Below are positions 57,486 through 64,000 of a stretch of 64,000 bases of DNA, one piece after another; position 1 is the stretch's first letter; every line of letters starts with the position of its first letter. The notes beneath the pieces are model-generated. The model was given only the letters and a program-made list of their open reading frames with translations. It searched no databases and was not told the DNA's origin. The stretch spans positions 909,178 to 973,177 of the forward strand of contig JAHBVV010000001.1 in NCBI GenBank assembly GCA_019637335.1, written 5' to 3'. Both the position numbers and the translations under genes were made by a program. The stretch is from Candidatus Hydrogenedentota bacterium. GTDB lineage: Bacteria; Hydrogenedentota; Hydrogenedentia; Hydrogenedentales; JAEUWI01.

Positions 57486-59111
57486 CTACGGTGTCGAAGC
57501 GCTGAAATGCGGGTTGGGCCTGGCGGGAACCGGCGCTTCGGTATCATGGACCCAGGCCCGCATTGCCGCAAGCATTTCCTCCGCCCGAGCGGCCTCCACG
57601 AGAGCGAGATCGCGGGATTCGGAAATATCCTCGGCGAGGTTAAACAGTTCATAACGGTCATATTCATAATAGTATATTAGCTTGTAATCTCCCTTTATCA
57701 TGGTCGTCGAAGGTACTGCCCGCCAGTAATTCGCCTCTCCCCGATAAACCGGCAGCACCTGATCCTGATCGCCGCCGCCCAGATAAAGCGGGAAATGGAA
57801 ATACATCGCCCGGTCCGAATCAAACCGGTCTTCCTCGCCGCGCAAAAGGGGCATAATGGAATGGCCGTCAACGGGCTGTGATGACGGCGGCGCGACCGAA
57901 GCCATTTCGGCAAAGGTGGGCATCAGATCGATGCCGTTAATCGGTATGTCGCTTTTTGAACCCGGCTTGATGACTTTCGGCCAGCGAACGGCGAAAGGCG
58001 TGCGTATCCCGCCCTCGTAGAAGGTTCCCTTTCCCGCTCGAAGGGGGGCGTTGGAGGTATTCCGAGACGTGCCGCCGTTGTCCGAAGTGAATATGACCAT
58101 CGTGTTTTCCACCAGGCCCGCCTTTTCCAGAGCCGCCATTACCCTGCCGGTGCTGATGTCCAGCTGCTCGATCATGGCGGCGTAAATGGCGCGGTCGTAC
58201 TCCGTTGACAGCCGCCTGAGCTGGTCATATTCATCGGGATTGTATTCTCTGCTTATGGAAAACTCGTGATCCTCCTGATAAACCCCGAGCTTCTTCGCGA
58301 AGTAGCGGATGCGTTCCTCTCGGGCGACATTCGGGGAATGGGGTTCCCAGTGCGCCAGATACAGGAAGAATGGTGATTCACGGTTTTCAGCGATGAAATC
58401 CACCGCGGAATCGGTCAGGCGCTCGGCCACGGTCGCATCGTCATAAAAACGCTTTTCGCTTCCATCCTTGTTCGTGGTGAAGCCCGGCCTGCCATCCGCG
58501 GAACTTACATCAAAGCCCTGGTTATCGTCCCCGATATGCCACTTGCCGAATCGTGCGGAAACATACCCGGCGCGTTTGAGCATTTCCGCCAACGACTCAA
58601 AGCCGGGGTCCACGTTGTTAACGCTGACTTCAAAATCACTGAAAAACTCCGGGGGCGCATCGGCGGTGGGCGTCAGCCAGCGCATGTTGGAAATGCTCCC
58701 CCCTCTGGAATAGCCTTGCGGAAGATAAAGCCGGTGCCGGGGGCTGTACATCCCCGTCATCATGCTGGCGCGACTGGGAGCGCAATTGGCCGCAGCGGGA
58801 TAGAAACGGTTGAAGATCATGCCTTCAGCGGCCAGACGATCAAGATTGGGGGTTTCGTAAAAACCCGCGTTGGTAAGCCCCTGGTAGCCAGCATCGGCCC
58901 ATCCCATATCATCGGCATACAGGATGATAATATTGGGGCGACCGTCCCGGTTCTCACGGGCTGGCGTTGCGGGACTGGAAATCTCCAAACCGCCCGTGTC
59001 CATCGCCGTCAACACGGAACCCAACGCCAGGGAACCCAGAAACGCGCGGCGGTTCAGCGTTGTCGCTGACGGCAGCGGCTCGCGCTTTGAGTGCAGCATA
59101 TGTTCGGACAT
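57486..59111 (-). CDS. Arylsulfatase-type sulfatase with Tat-like signal
   Basis: The protein has 541 residues; AGAGGA lies before the ATG at 59111. The twin-arginine-like signal is 'NRRAFLGSLALGSVLTAM'. Metal site: 'PNIIILYADDMGWADAGYQG' (Asp-Asp). The formylglycine motif is 'CAPSRASMMTG' (C-x-P-S-R), and 'FGKWHIG' and 'VIFTSDNGGTSRN' complete the active site. The Cys needs a formylglycine-generating enzyme encoded elsewhere. It probably removes sulfate from sulfated polysaccharides outside the cytoplasm, a common activity in planctomycete-like bacteria. It is convergent with the methyltransferase, 60 nt apart. Confidence 0.93.
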   Translation of the reverse strand: MSEHMLHSKREPLPSATTLNRRAFLGSLALGSVLTAMDTGGLEISSPATPARENRDGRPNIIILYADDMGWADAGYQGLTNAGFYETPNLDRLAAEGMIFNRFYPAAANCAPSRASMMTGMYSPRHRLYLPQGYSRGGSISNMRWLTPTADAPPEFFSDFEVSVNNVDPGFESLAEMLKRAGYVSARFGKWHIGDDNQGFDVSSADGRPGFTTNKDGSEKRFYDDATVAERLTDSAVDFIAENRESPFFLYLAHWEPHSPNVAREERIRYFAKKLGVYQEDHEFSISREYNPDEYDQLRRLSTEYDRAIYAAMIEQLDISTGRVMAALEKAGLVENTMVIFTSDNGGTSRNTSNAPLRAGKGTFYEGGIRTPFAVRWPKVIKPGSKSDIPINGIDLMPTFAEMASVAPPSSQPVDGHSIMPLLRGEEDRFDSDRAMYFHFPLYLGGGDQDQVLPVYRGEANYWRAVPSTTMIKGDYKLIYYYEYDRYELFNLAEDISESRDLALVEAARAEEMLAAMRAWVHDTEAPVPARPNPHFSASTP

Positions 59112-59240
59112 ACGAATTCCTCTCGCCCAACCCAGGTCATTCTAAGAAATGCCGCTACGCGAAGTCGAGGTATTTCCGCCGGCCCGCCAGTCGTAAGGGG
59201 TTCAGACGGCACACAACAAAACCCGGGCCACCCACCTGCT

Positions 59241-59990
59241 TCAGGCCGTCCCGACGAAAACCAGTTGCGGGTACGCGCCGTCGCCGAGGAGGTATGGGTC
59301 GTAGGCCCCGTCCAGCGTCGTGGCCTGCATGTGAAAGCCCGCTTCCGCGAAGGCCTGATCCCAGACCGCCCGCGGGAACAGCCCGAGCACGTGGCGGTCC
59401 GTGTGGACGGTCAGTTCCCCGCGCCGCCGGATCAGGTAGACCAGGGTGGCCTCGTAGGTCTCGGGGCGGTGCGGGTTGATGTAGTTGTTCTCCAGCAGGG
59501 TGACCCGCACGTCGTCCCGGGCGCCGGTGTAGGCGAAGTTGTTGTCCTGGAAGATTTCCCGTGGCTTGCACACGACGAGCAGGACGCCGCCGGGCTTGAG
59601 GTGCGCCGCGGCGGTCTCCAGGGCCGCCCGCAGGTCCTCGCGCGTCGTCATGTAGTCGATGCTGTCCGGGATGATGGCGGCATCGAAAACCCGGCCCAGG
59701 CGCACGGCGCGCATGTCCCCTTCGACATACGCGATTTCCGGATTCCGCCGCCGCGCGCGGTCGAGCATGCCCGGGCTAATATCGACCCCCGTCACGTCGA
59801 AATGCCGCTTGAACGTGGCGTCGTGCGCGCCCGCGCCGCAGCCCAGGTGCAGGAGGGTCCGCGGCGGCCCGGATGCGTGCTGCCGGAGCTGCGCGACGAA
59901 GCCCGACGCCTCCTCCGCGCAATCCGCCGGATCCGCAAGCAGGTCCTCGGTCCACGCGAGTTCGTTGTAGGCTTTCCAGGGCGAGGGCAT
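59241..59990 (-). CDS. Class I SAM-dependent methyltransferase
   Basis: The protein has 249 residues from the ATG at 59990; the frame is open to 60260 without family sequence. 'WTEDLLADPADCAEEASGFV', motif I 'TLLHLGCGAGAHDATFKRHF', 'VTGVDISPGMLDRARRRNPEIAYVEGDMR' in outline, and 'FDAAIIPDSIDYMTTREDLRAALETAAAHLKPGGVLLVV' in outline follow the methyltransferase-25/11 pattern. The substrate is not clear. It is a single-gene unit between the sulfatase and a repeat region. Confidence 0.85.
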   Translation of the reverse strand: MPSPWKAYNELAWTEDLLADPADCAEEASGFVAQLRQHASGPPRTLLHLGCGAGAHDATFKRHFDVTGVDISPGMLDRARRRNPEIAYVEGDMRAVRLGRVFDAAIIPDSIDYMTTREDLRAALETAAAHLKPGGVLLVVCKPREIFQDNNFAYTGARDDVRVTLLENNYINPHRPETYEATLVYLIRRRGELTVHTDRHVLGLFPRAVWDQAFAEAGFHMQATTLDGAYDPYLLGDGAYPQLVFVGTA

Positions 59991-60196
59991 GTGAGAGCTA
60001 CCTTTGGGCGGGACGAAGCACCCGTACACCTCAGTGAAGGTTACGGCGGTGTGAACGCTCGCACATGTTATTTTTGGGTTCATCCGGTTTGAGCGTACGG
60101 GATTATTCGCAGGCGTTTCTCCGTGCCCGAATTCTCCGGAGCCGCCAATGTCTGCTGGTTGGGGCCTCTGTCGGAGTAATAGTATCGACTGGTCTT

Positions 60197-60411
60197 TCGG
60201 CCCGAAGGGCCAACGCAGCTCCCAGCCCTGGGCAACGCCCAGGGAACACGGGGACACCATCTTCCCCGCCCTGAAAGGGCAGCGCAGTGGTGAGCCAGTC
60301 CAGCGGTTCTGAAGTTCAACTGCGCTGCCCTTTCAGGGCGTATAAGAAACACACCGCTCAAACCCCGGGCGTTGCCCGGGGCTAAAAACTGCGTTGGCCC
60401 TTCGGGCCGAA
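60197..60411. repeat. Composite inverted repeat (REP-like), 215 bp
   Basis: Each arm has three palindromic blocks in the same order read from outside to inside: CGGCCCGAAGGGCCAACGCAG, then a CCNGGGCAACGCCCNGGG block, then GCCCTGAAAGGGCAGCGCAG. The right arm is the reverse complement, ending at 60411, so the whole is one large inverted repeat around about 60300. Similar blocks are widespread in planctomycete- and verrucomicrobia-like genomes. There is no gene in 59991-60594, which otherwise holds only AT-richer spacer sequence. Confidence 0.75.
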
Positions 60412-60594
60412 AGAGTGCGCTGGCATCCAGTTCTGGTGCCGAATATACCGTCTTACAGACAAGGTCCAGGGAATCTTGTATTCGCATATAGCATCGCCAC
60501 CCGGAAATGAGAACCAAGCAACCTACTCCTATTTGCCGTTCTCGTTGCCGATGTACCTTCCAACCGGGAGAACCGATTTGTCCACGTTCGCTTT

Positions 60595-61014
60595 TCAGGT
60601 GAATGATGCCAACAATGCCAGGACCACGCCAAGTACGACCGATATTGCGGCACACGGAACAGCAACGGCTGTAAATTCGGCATTTCCGATGGCGGCCACG
60701 GGGCCGCTGACGGCAAGCGATGCGGCAAGACTGGCGCCAACGTTACCCTTCAGTGTAAGGGGAAGGGCCGCTGATCCCCGTTTGACAACAACTGTGTTTC
60801 CACTGGAAGCGGGGAACAGAATTCGGCCGACAAGCGCCCCCATGCACCATCCGATTGCAGCACCGCCAACGACGCCAGCAAGAAGCGCCAGGGCCGTATT
60901 TGCGGTCAACCACGCCGAGATTGCTCCGCTGATTCCACCCGCGAGGAGCGCTGATGTGATTGCCGCGCCGGCGAGTGCGATGACCGTGTCTCCACGTTTC
61001 AATTCCTCTTGCAT
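60595..61014 (-). CDS. Gly/Ala-rich membrane protein, hypothetical
   Basis: The protein has 139 residues from the ATG at 61014, with AGGAG 6 nt upstream. Three or four membrane segments (about 11-33, 38-65, 92-108 and 112-137) are rich in Gly and Ala with GxxxG spacing, like proteins with glycine-zipper packing. No motif or family is known. It is upstream of nothing on its strand within 180 nt, and the HigA gene ends 24 nt before its start, so it could be read from the same transcript. Confidence 0.55.
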   Translation of the reverse strand: MQEELKRGDTVIALAGAAITSALLAGGISGAISAWLTANTALALLAGVVGGAAIGWCMGALVGRILFPASSGNTVVVKRGSAALPLTLKGNVGASLAASLAVSGPVAAIGNAEFTAVAVPCAAISVVLGVVLALLASFT

Positions 61015-61038
61015 CACATACTCCTGTCTGGAGAGAAA

Positions 61039-61332
61039 TCAGCCCGTGCCCGCCGGCGCGATCGGTGTCACGTGCCCCGAGGGACGCCTTGAGGAAAGTT
61101 CATAGGCATTCTGCAAATTCAGCCAGAACTCGGGTGATGTCTGGAATGCTTCCGAAAGAAGCCACGCCGTTTCGGGCGATATGCCGCGCTTTCCCGCAAC
61201 GATCTCGTTTATGCGCTGAACCGGTACCCCGAGATGCGCGGCAACGGCCCGCTGGGTGAGCCCCATCGGCGCGATATACTCCTCCAGCAGGATGGCGCCG
61301 GGGTGTGTCGCGGTTCTGTGAGATGGAATCAT
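61039..61332 (-). CDS. higA: HigA-type antitoxin (XRE family helix-turn-helix)
   Basis: The protein has 97 residues from the ATG at 61332, with GAGGAG upstream. 'HPGAILLEEYIAPMGLTQRAVAAHLGVPVQRINEIVAGKRGISPETAWLLSEAFQTSPEFWLNLQNAYEL' in outline is the full HigA/VapA-like pattern: DNA-binding helix-turn-helix, then the 'FWLNLQ' segment. It normally binds HigB and represses its own operon. It lies 19 nt after the toxin gene, the toxin-first order typical of higBA. The partner is broken (see 61352-61645). Confidence 0.93.
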   Translation of the reverse strand: MIPSHRTATHPGAILLEEYIAPMGLTQRAVAAHLGVPVQRINEIVAGKRGISPETAWLLSEAFQTSPEFWLNLQNAYELSSRRPSGHVTPIAPAGTG

Positions 61333-61351
61333 GGCTCTAACTCCTCGGGTG

Positions 61352-61645
61352 CTACCCGTGATAGTCGACAATACGGACTTCGTACGCGTTCGAGGTTTCC
61401 CAACGGAACACGATTCGCCACTGTGCGTTGACTCGAATGCTGTGGCAACCGCGAAGGTCGCCGCGCAACGCCTCCAATCGATTGCCGGGAGGCGAACGGA
61501 GGTCGTCCAAAGCGGCTGCTGCATTGAGCATATCGAGTTTTCGCAGCGCCGACTACCGGGTCTCAGCAGGCATACGCCGCACTCGGCTGGATGGCGTTCC
61601 ATGAAACAGATCCGCCGTCGCCGCGTCTCCAAATGACGCAATCAC
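61352..61645 (-). pseudogene. higB: HigB-type RelE-fold toxin gene with in-frame amber codon
   Basis: From a GTG at 61645 the frame reads 'VIASFGDAATADLFHGTPSS', reaches TAG at codon 31 (61553-61555), then continues in the same frame as good HigB sequence: '[20 protein letters not shown]', '[20 protein letters not shown]', '[11 protein letters not shown]' and '[10 protein letters not shown]' with a final TAG at 61352. Family members have 'A.RKL..L..A..L.DL..PPGN.LE.L.G...G..SIRIN.QWRI.F.W', so everything except codon 31 is intact. Either the toxin is inactivated by one nonsense mutation, or TAG is read through. No frameshift is needed over 98 codons. Confidence 0.88.
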
Positions 61646-61658
61646 GCCTGCGAGTGTA

Positions 61659-62135
61659 CTACGTTTCCGGGATGAAGGCAAACGCATACGGGTTCCCCAG
61701 GTTGGCTTCATCGCCCCAGAGGCCGATGGTGTCGCGGGAGATGAAGCGGCCGAGGTCCGGGTCCATGTAGCGGGTGCGGTAGTAGTATAGGCCGGTGGCG
61801 GCGTCGTAGCGGCGGCCGTTGAAGAGGTAGGCGTTCTGGAAGGCCGAGGCGGCGAGGGGGTTGTTGGCCGCGTCGTAGACGGCGGGCATGCCGTAGTCGG
61901 CGTATTCGTAGCGCTCGCGGAGCGCGCCCGAGGCGTCGGCCAGGCCGACGACGTTGAAGAGGTCGTCGTAGAGGTAGTAGTGGTCCTCCATCCCCGCCGC
62001 GCCGGGGTCCAGCGTGCGCCCTACGACCCTACCGTTGGCGTCGTAGTGGTAGCGCAGGGCCGTAGAGGCCGTCAGCGTGACATCGTCGCGCGGGCCTACA
62101 TCGTCGATGCGGAAATCCGCCTCCGAACCCGACGC
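61659..62135 (-). pseudogene. Displaced (orphan) Rhs core fragment
   Basis: The protein frame reads '[18 protein letters not shown]', then '[19 protein letters not shown]', '[22 protein letters not shown]', '[20 protein letters not shown]', '[20 protein letters not shown]' and '[20 protein letters not shown]' to a stop. It is nearly identical to the end of the Rhs protein at 62836-64000 up to 'NLGNPY'; after that only a six-residue tail remains. It has no start of its own and follows the immunity-like gene, the usual place of a displaced Rhs tip or core. Confidence 0.85.
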
Positions 62136-62197
62136 CCTCCGCCGGGGATGGACGTGTCTTTAAATCAGACTTTCAAAGGGCGGTATGTGTATTACAT

Positions 62198-62833
62198 TCA
62201 TTCGATTTCGAATTGGATCTGACAGCCATCAGGTATTTCGTGTATCTGGTTGGCCAAACTTGCTCGACTTCGCATGCCTTCTAGGGCATCCATTGCAACA
62301 AGATTTCTGATGGCGAATTCACCGCCACAAACAAAAGGTAGACGCGGCACCAATCGAGTGCCGAGATCAAGCGGGCCGTTATTGATCTGCCATTCGTGCC
62401 CTAATGAATAGCCGGTGTACAGGTTGCAGTCCTCTAGAATCATTTCTGCCCATGCTTCGATGGAAGGAGCAAGTTGCTCCATTTCTCCGGTTTCCGGGTC
62501 GAATCGGCACACGTGATCTTCGTACGTGCAGAACTGCTCCCCAAATATATTCTCTCCGAAGCAATAGAAATCGGGAAGGCCAAGAGAATAGTGCTGTTTC
62601 CACAAACGCCGATCATTCCACGCCAATATGTTCATCGAGTAATCGGTATCAATTGGAAACAAGTGAAGTGATGACTCGAACGCGAAAAAACCATTTCGTA
62701 GGCAGAGCAAACCGATGAGCTGATCCCCCAGACTCCACTGTGATATCTGATCCAGAGCCTCGTACTCAGGCTGCTGGTTTTCGCCTAGACTTGTGGAAGC
62801 GTACTTTGTAATTAGTCGATCGATGTGTCGCAT
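62198..62833 (-). CDS. SUKH (SMI1/KNR4)-like immunity protein
   Basis: The protein has 211 residues and starts 2 nt after the stop of the Rhs-toxin gene. 'LLCLRNGFFAFESSLHLFPID', 'ILAWNDRRLWKQHYSLGLPDFYCFGENIFGEQFCTYEDHVCRFDPETGEMEQLA' in outline, and 'GGEFAIRNLVAMDALEGMRSRASLANQI' are like SUKH/SMI1-KNR4 proteins, the most common immunity group of polymorphic toxins, which neutralise nucleases among others. It should bind the NucA/NucB-type tip encoded just upstream and protect the producer. The family name is from memory of the pattern; position is the strongest support for an immunity role. Confidence 0.75.
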   Translation of the reverse strand: MRHIDRLITKYASTSLGENQQPEYEALDQISQWSLGDQLIGLLCLRNGFFAFESSLHLFPIDTDYSMNILAWNDRRLWKQHYSLGLPDFYCFGENIFGEQFCTYEDHVCRFDPETGEMEQLAPSIEAWAEMILEDCNLYTGYSLGHEWQINNGPLDLGTRLVPRLPFVCGGEFAIRNLVAMDALEGMRSRASLANQIHEIPDGCQIQFEIE

Positions 62834-62835
62834 GC

Positions 62836-64000
62836 CTAACCTCCATTACCACGAATTATTTCTATGACAACTTTTGTTCCATCTTCAACATTTCGAAGTT
62901 GCCCGCCTATACTGGCCCCAGAACCTCGGTTGTCACCCATTGGAATAGACCTTACGCTCTTACTTCCTTCAGCGAACATGGCCGGTGGAACCTCGTCTCT
63001 ATCCAAACCGGGTCTTGTTGGGGTTCCCTTGAGTGCCTCTCGCCGCCGGGCCGCAGCACCAGCTCGATCTATCGTCAACGGTTGGCCAACGACGCCAGCA
63101 TCTTCCAGGTGCAGGGCTGACGCCGGGTACTTATTTCCGTCGACCGTCACTCTCGTCGGATAAGCGTTCGAATCTCCGAGTTGTTTGGCTTTTGACGTCG
63201 AGCGTACGCCACCTGCCACATTATCAACCACCTCCACCTTATCACCGGCTGCAACAACTCTTCCAAGCGCCTCCGCGCCTTCTCCGGCGCTGCTGACCGA
63301 CATCGTGGTCGTTCTCGCGCCGCGCACCCCGGCGACGGCGTTCTTGGCGCTCTTGATAACCTTGAAGATCTTGGTCGGCGATACGATCAGTATCGCTTGC
63401 GTCGTGGTATAGGCCGCATTGTTCCCGTTCTCGACAAGATCGATATCCCCACTTCGATCTACTATCAGGAGTTCGCTCTGCAGCGCCGCCGCAACCGGCC
63501 CCGGGTTCGGACTCAGCCGCCGAATGGGGTCCGCGACTAGAACTTTGTGCGCCTCGGCGATGGCCTCAAACGTCTCTCCGATCGTTGGCTGCTGAATTCC
63601 TTTCCCTTCGGCATCGAACCCAAGAAAGCCGCTCATCTCCCCAAACGGATCCAGCCGCGACCACGGGTTATTCCCCACATAGGAATAGGGGTTCCCCAGG
63701 TTGGCGGCGTCGCCCCAGAGGCCAATCGTGTCGCGGGAGATGAAGCGGCCGAGGTCGGGGTCCATGTAGCGGGTGCGGTAGTAGTAGAGGCCGGTGGCGG
63801 CGTCGTAGCGGCGGCCGTTGAAGAGGTAGGCGTTCTGGAAGGCCGAGGCGGCGAGGGGGTTGTTGGCGGCGTCGTAGACGGCGGGCATGCCGTAGTCGGC
63901 GTATTCGTAGCGCTCGCGGAGCACGCCCGAGGCGTCGGCCAGGCCGACGACGTTGAAGAGGTCGTCGTGGAGGTAGTAGTGGTCCTCCATCCCCGCCGCG
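62836..64000 (-). CDS. Rhs-repeat protein with C-terminal NucA/NucB-type DNase toxin domain, partial
   Basis: This is the C-terminal 388 codons of a protein that runs off the right edge; the internal Met at 63990 is not its start. The Rhs-associated core '[38 protein letters not shown]' in outline and 'NPYSYVGNNPWSRLDPFGE' end the shell. A linker and variable region (about 120-270 of this part) follow. The last about 100 residues 'TRVTVDGNKYPASALHLEDA', 'RREALKGTPTRPGLDRDEVPPAMFAEGS' in outline, 'MGDNRGSGASIGGQL' and 'GTKVVIEI' match the NucA/NucB deoxyribonuclease toxin family, with the DRDE catalytic motif. The toxin would be delivered to competitors by contact-dependent or other secretion. 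The immunity-like gene follows. Confidence 0.88.
   Translation of the reverse strand, partial: AAGMEDHYYLHDDLFNVVGLADASGVLRERYEYADYGMPAVYDAANNPLAASAFQNAYLFNGRRYDAATGLYYYRTRYMDPDLGRFISRDTIGLWGDAANLGNPYSYVGNNPWSRLDPFGEMSGFLGFDAEGKGIQQPTIGETFEAIAEAHKVLVADPIRRLSPNPGPVAAALQSELLIVDRSGDIDLVENGNNAAYTTTQAILIVSPTKIFKVIKSAKNAVAGVRGARTTTMSVSSAGEGAEALGRVVAAGDKVEVVDNVAGGVRSTSKAKQLGDSNAYPTRVTVDGNKYPASALHLEDAGVVGQPLTIDRAGAAARRREALKGTPTRPGLDRDEVPPAMFAEGSKSVRSIPMGDNRGSGASIGGQLRNVEDGTKVVIEIIRGNGG

Noticed and set aside
1..64000. tRNA, rRNA, riboswitch or phage integrase genes
   Set aside because: I looked for T-loop, rRNA and integrase motifs while reading both strands and saw none. A tRNAscan or Rfam run would be needed to exclude small RNAs.

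Overview
This is a GC-rich bacterial chromosome segment of 64 kb with about 50 protein-coding genes. I found no rRNA or tRNA gene, no CRISPR array and no recognisable transposase or integrase. The gene families point to a PVC-like or Candidatus Hydrogenedentota-type bacterium: a DUF1501/DUF1800 pair, an H-X9-DG type prepilin, an arylsulfatase with Tat-like signal, M81/MlrC, DUF4432, DUF1573, carboxypeptidase-regulatory-like secreted giants, ECF sigma factors with odd extensions, and FHA signalling proteins. That taxonomic call is an inference from gene content, not from a marker gene tree. Promoters that can be read are E. coli-like, with a 17-nt spacer (19222-19250, 36607-36635, 45602-45630, 10616-10644, 8339-8367).

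Layout. 1-10.6 kb: a partial URO-D-like enzyme, a secreted propeller/toroid protein, a TonB-like and ExbB-like pair split by a 1.2-kb element, an STN-type lipoprotein, a zinc-ribbon protein and an FHA-GAF-adenylate cyclase. 10.8-17.6 kb: rsmA, a PAS histidine kinase, an ECF sigma/anti-sigma pair, and a translationally coupled membrane protein/DUF1800/DUF1501 set. 18-26.5 kb: an FHA protein carrying a catalytically dead sigma-54 activator domain, an overlapping aminotransferase/M81 pair, a GxxExxY protein between two repeat elements, a SIMPL protein and a YCII-like protein. 26.7-28.9 kb: an AT-richer three-gene island (coiled-coil protein, AAA ATPase, TOPRIM-like protein), the best candidate for an undescribed defence system. 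29-38 kb: a sodium/solute symporter, coaE, a GH116-like glycosidase, the HU-tsaB-rimI operon and a DUF4432 protein. 38-45.6 kb: a membrane ECF sigma factor fused to an ectodomain, a phosphodiesterase-like protein, and a Ski2-like helicase ending in an OmpR-type winged helix.

45.6-52.8 kb is an AT-richer stretch with an operon of secreted proteins. It is bracketed by 110-nt direct repeats, each carrying the promoter and first codons of the helicase gene; this looks like an insertion or duplication scar. 53.6-57.4 kb holds a prepilin, an exported DsrE-like protein, an exported acetolactate-decarboxylase-like protein and a methyltransferase. 57.5-61.6 kb has a sulfatase, another methyltransferase and a HigB/HigA pair whose toxin gene has an in-frame amber codon. 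The right end (61.7-64 kb) is a polymorphic-toxin locus: an Rhs protein with a NucA/NucB-type nuclease tip, an immunity-like gene directly after it, and a displaced Rhs core copy.

Repeats run through the whole window. One MITE-like family has GTAACAC..TTAGC terminal inverted repeats; two members have perfect 6-bp target duplications, and one of them separates the tonB-like from the exbB-like gene. Other types are inverted pairs of degenerate roughly 12-nt-period repeats, dRS3-like palindromes and a composite REP-like palindrome.
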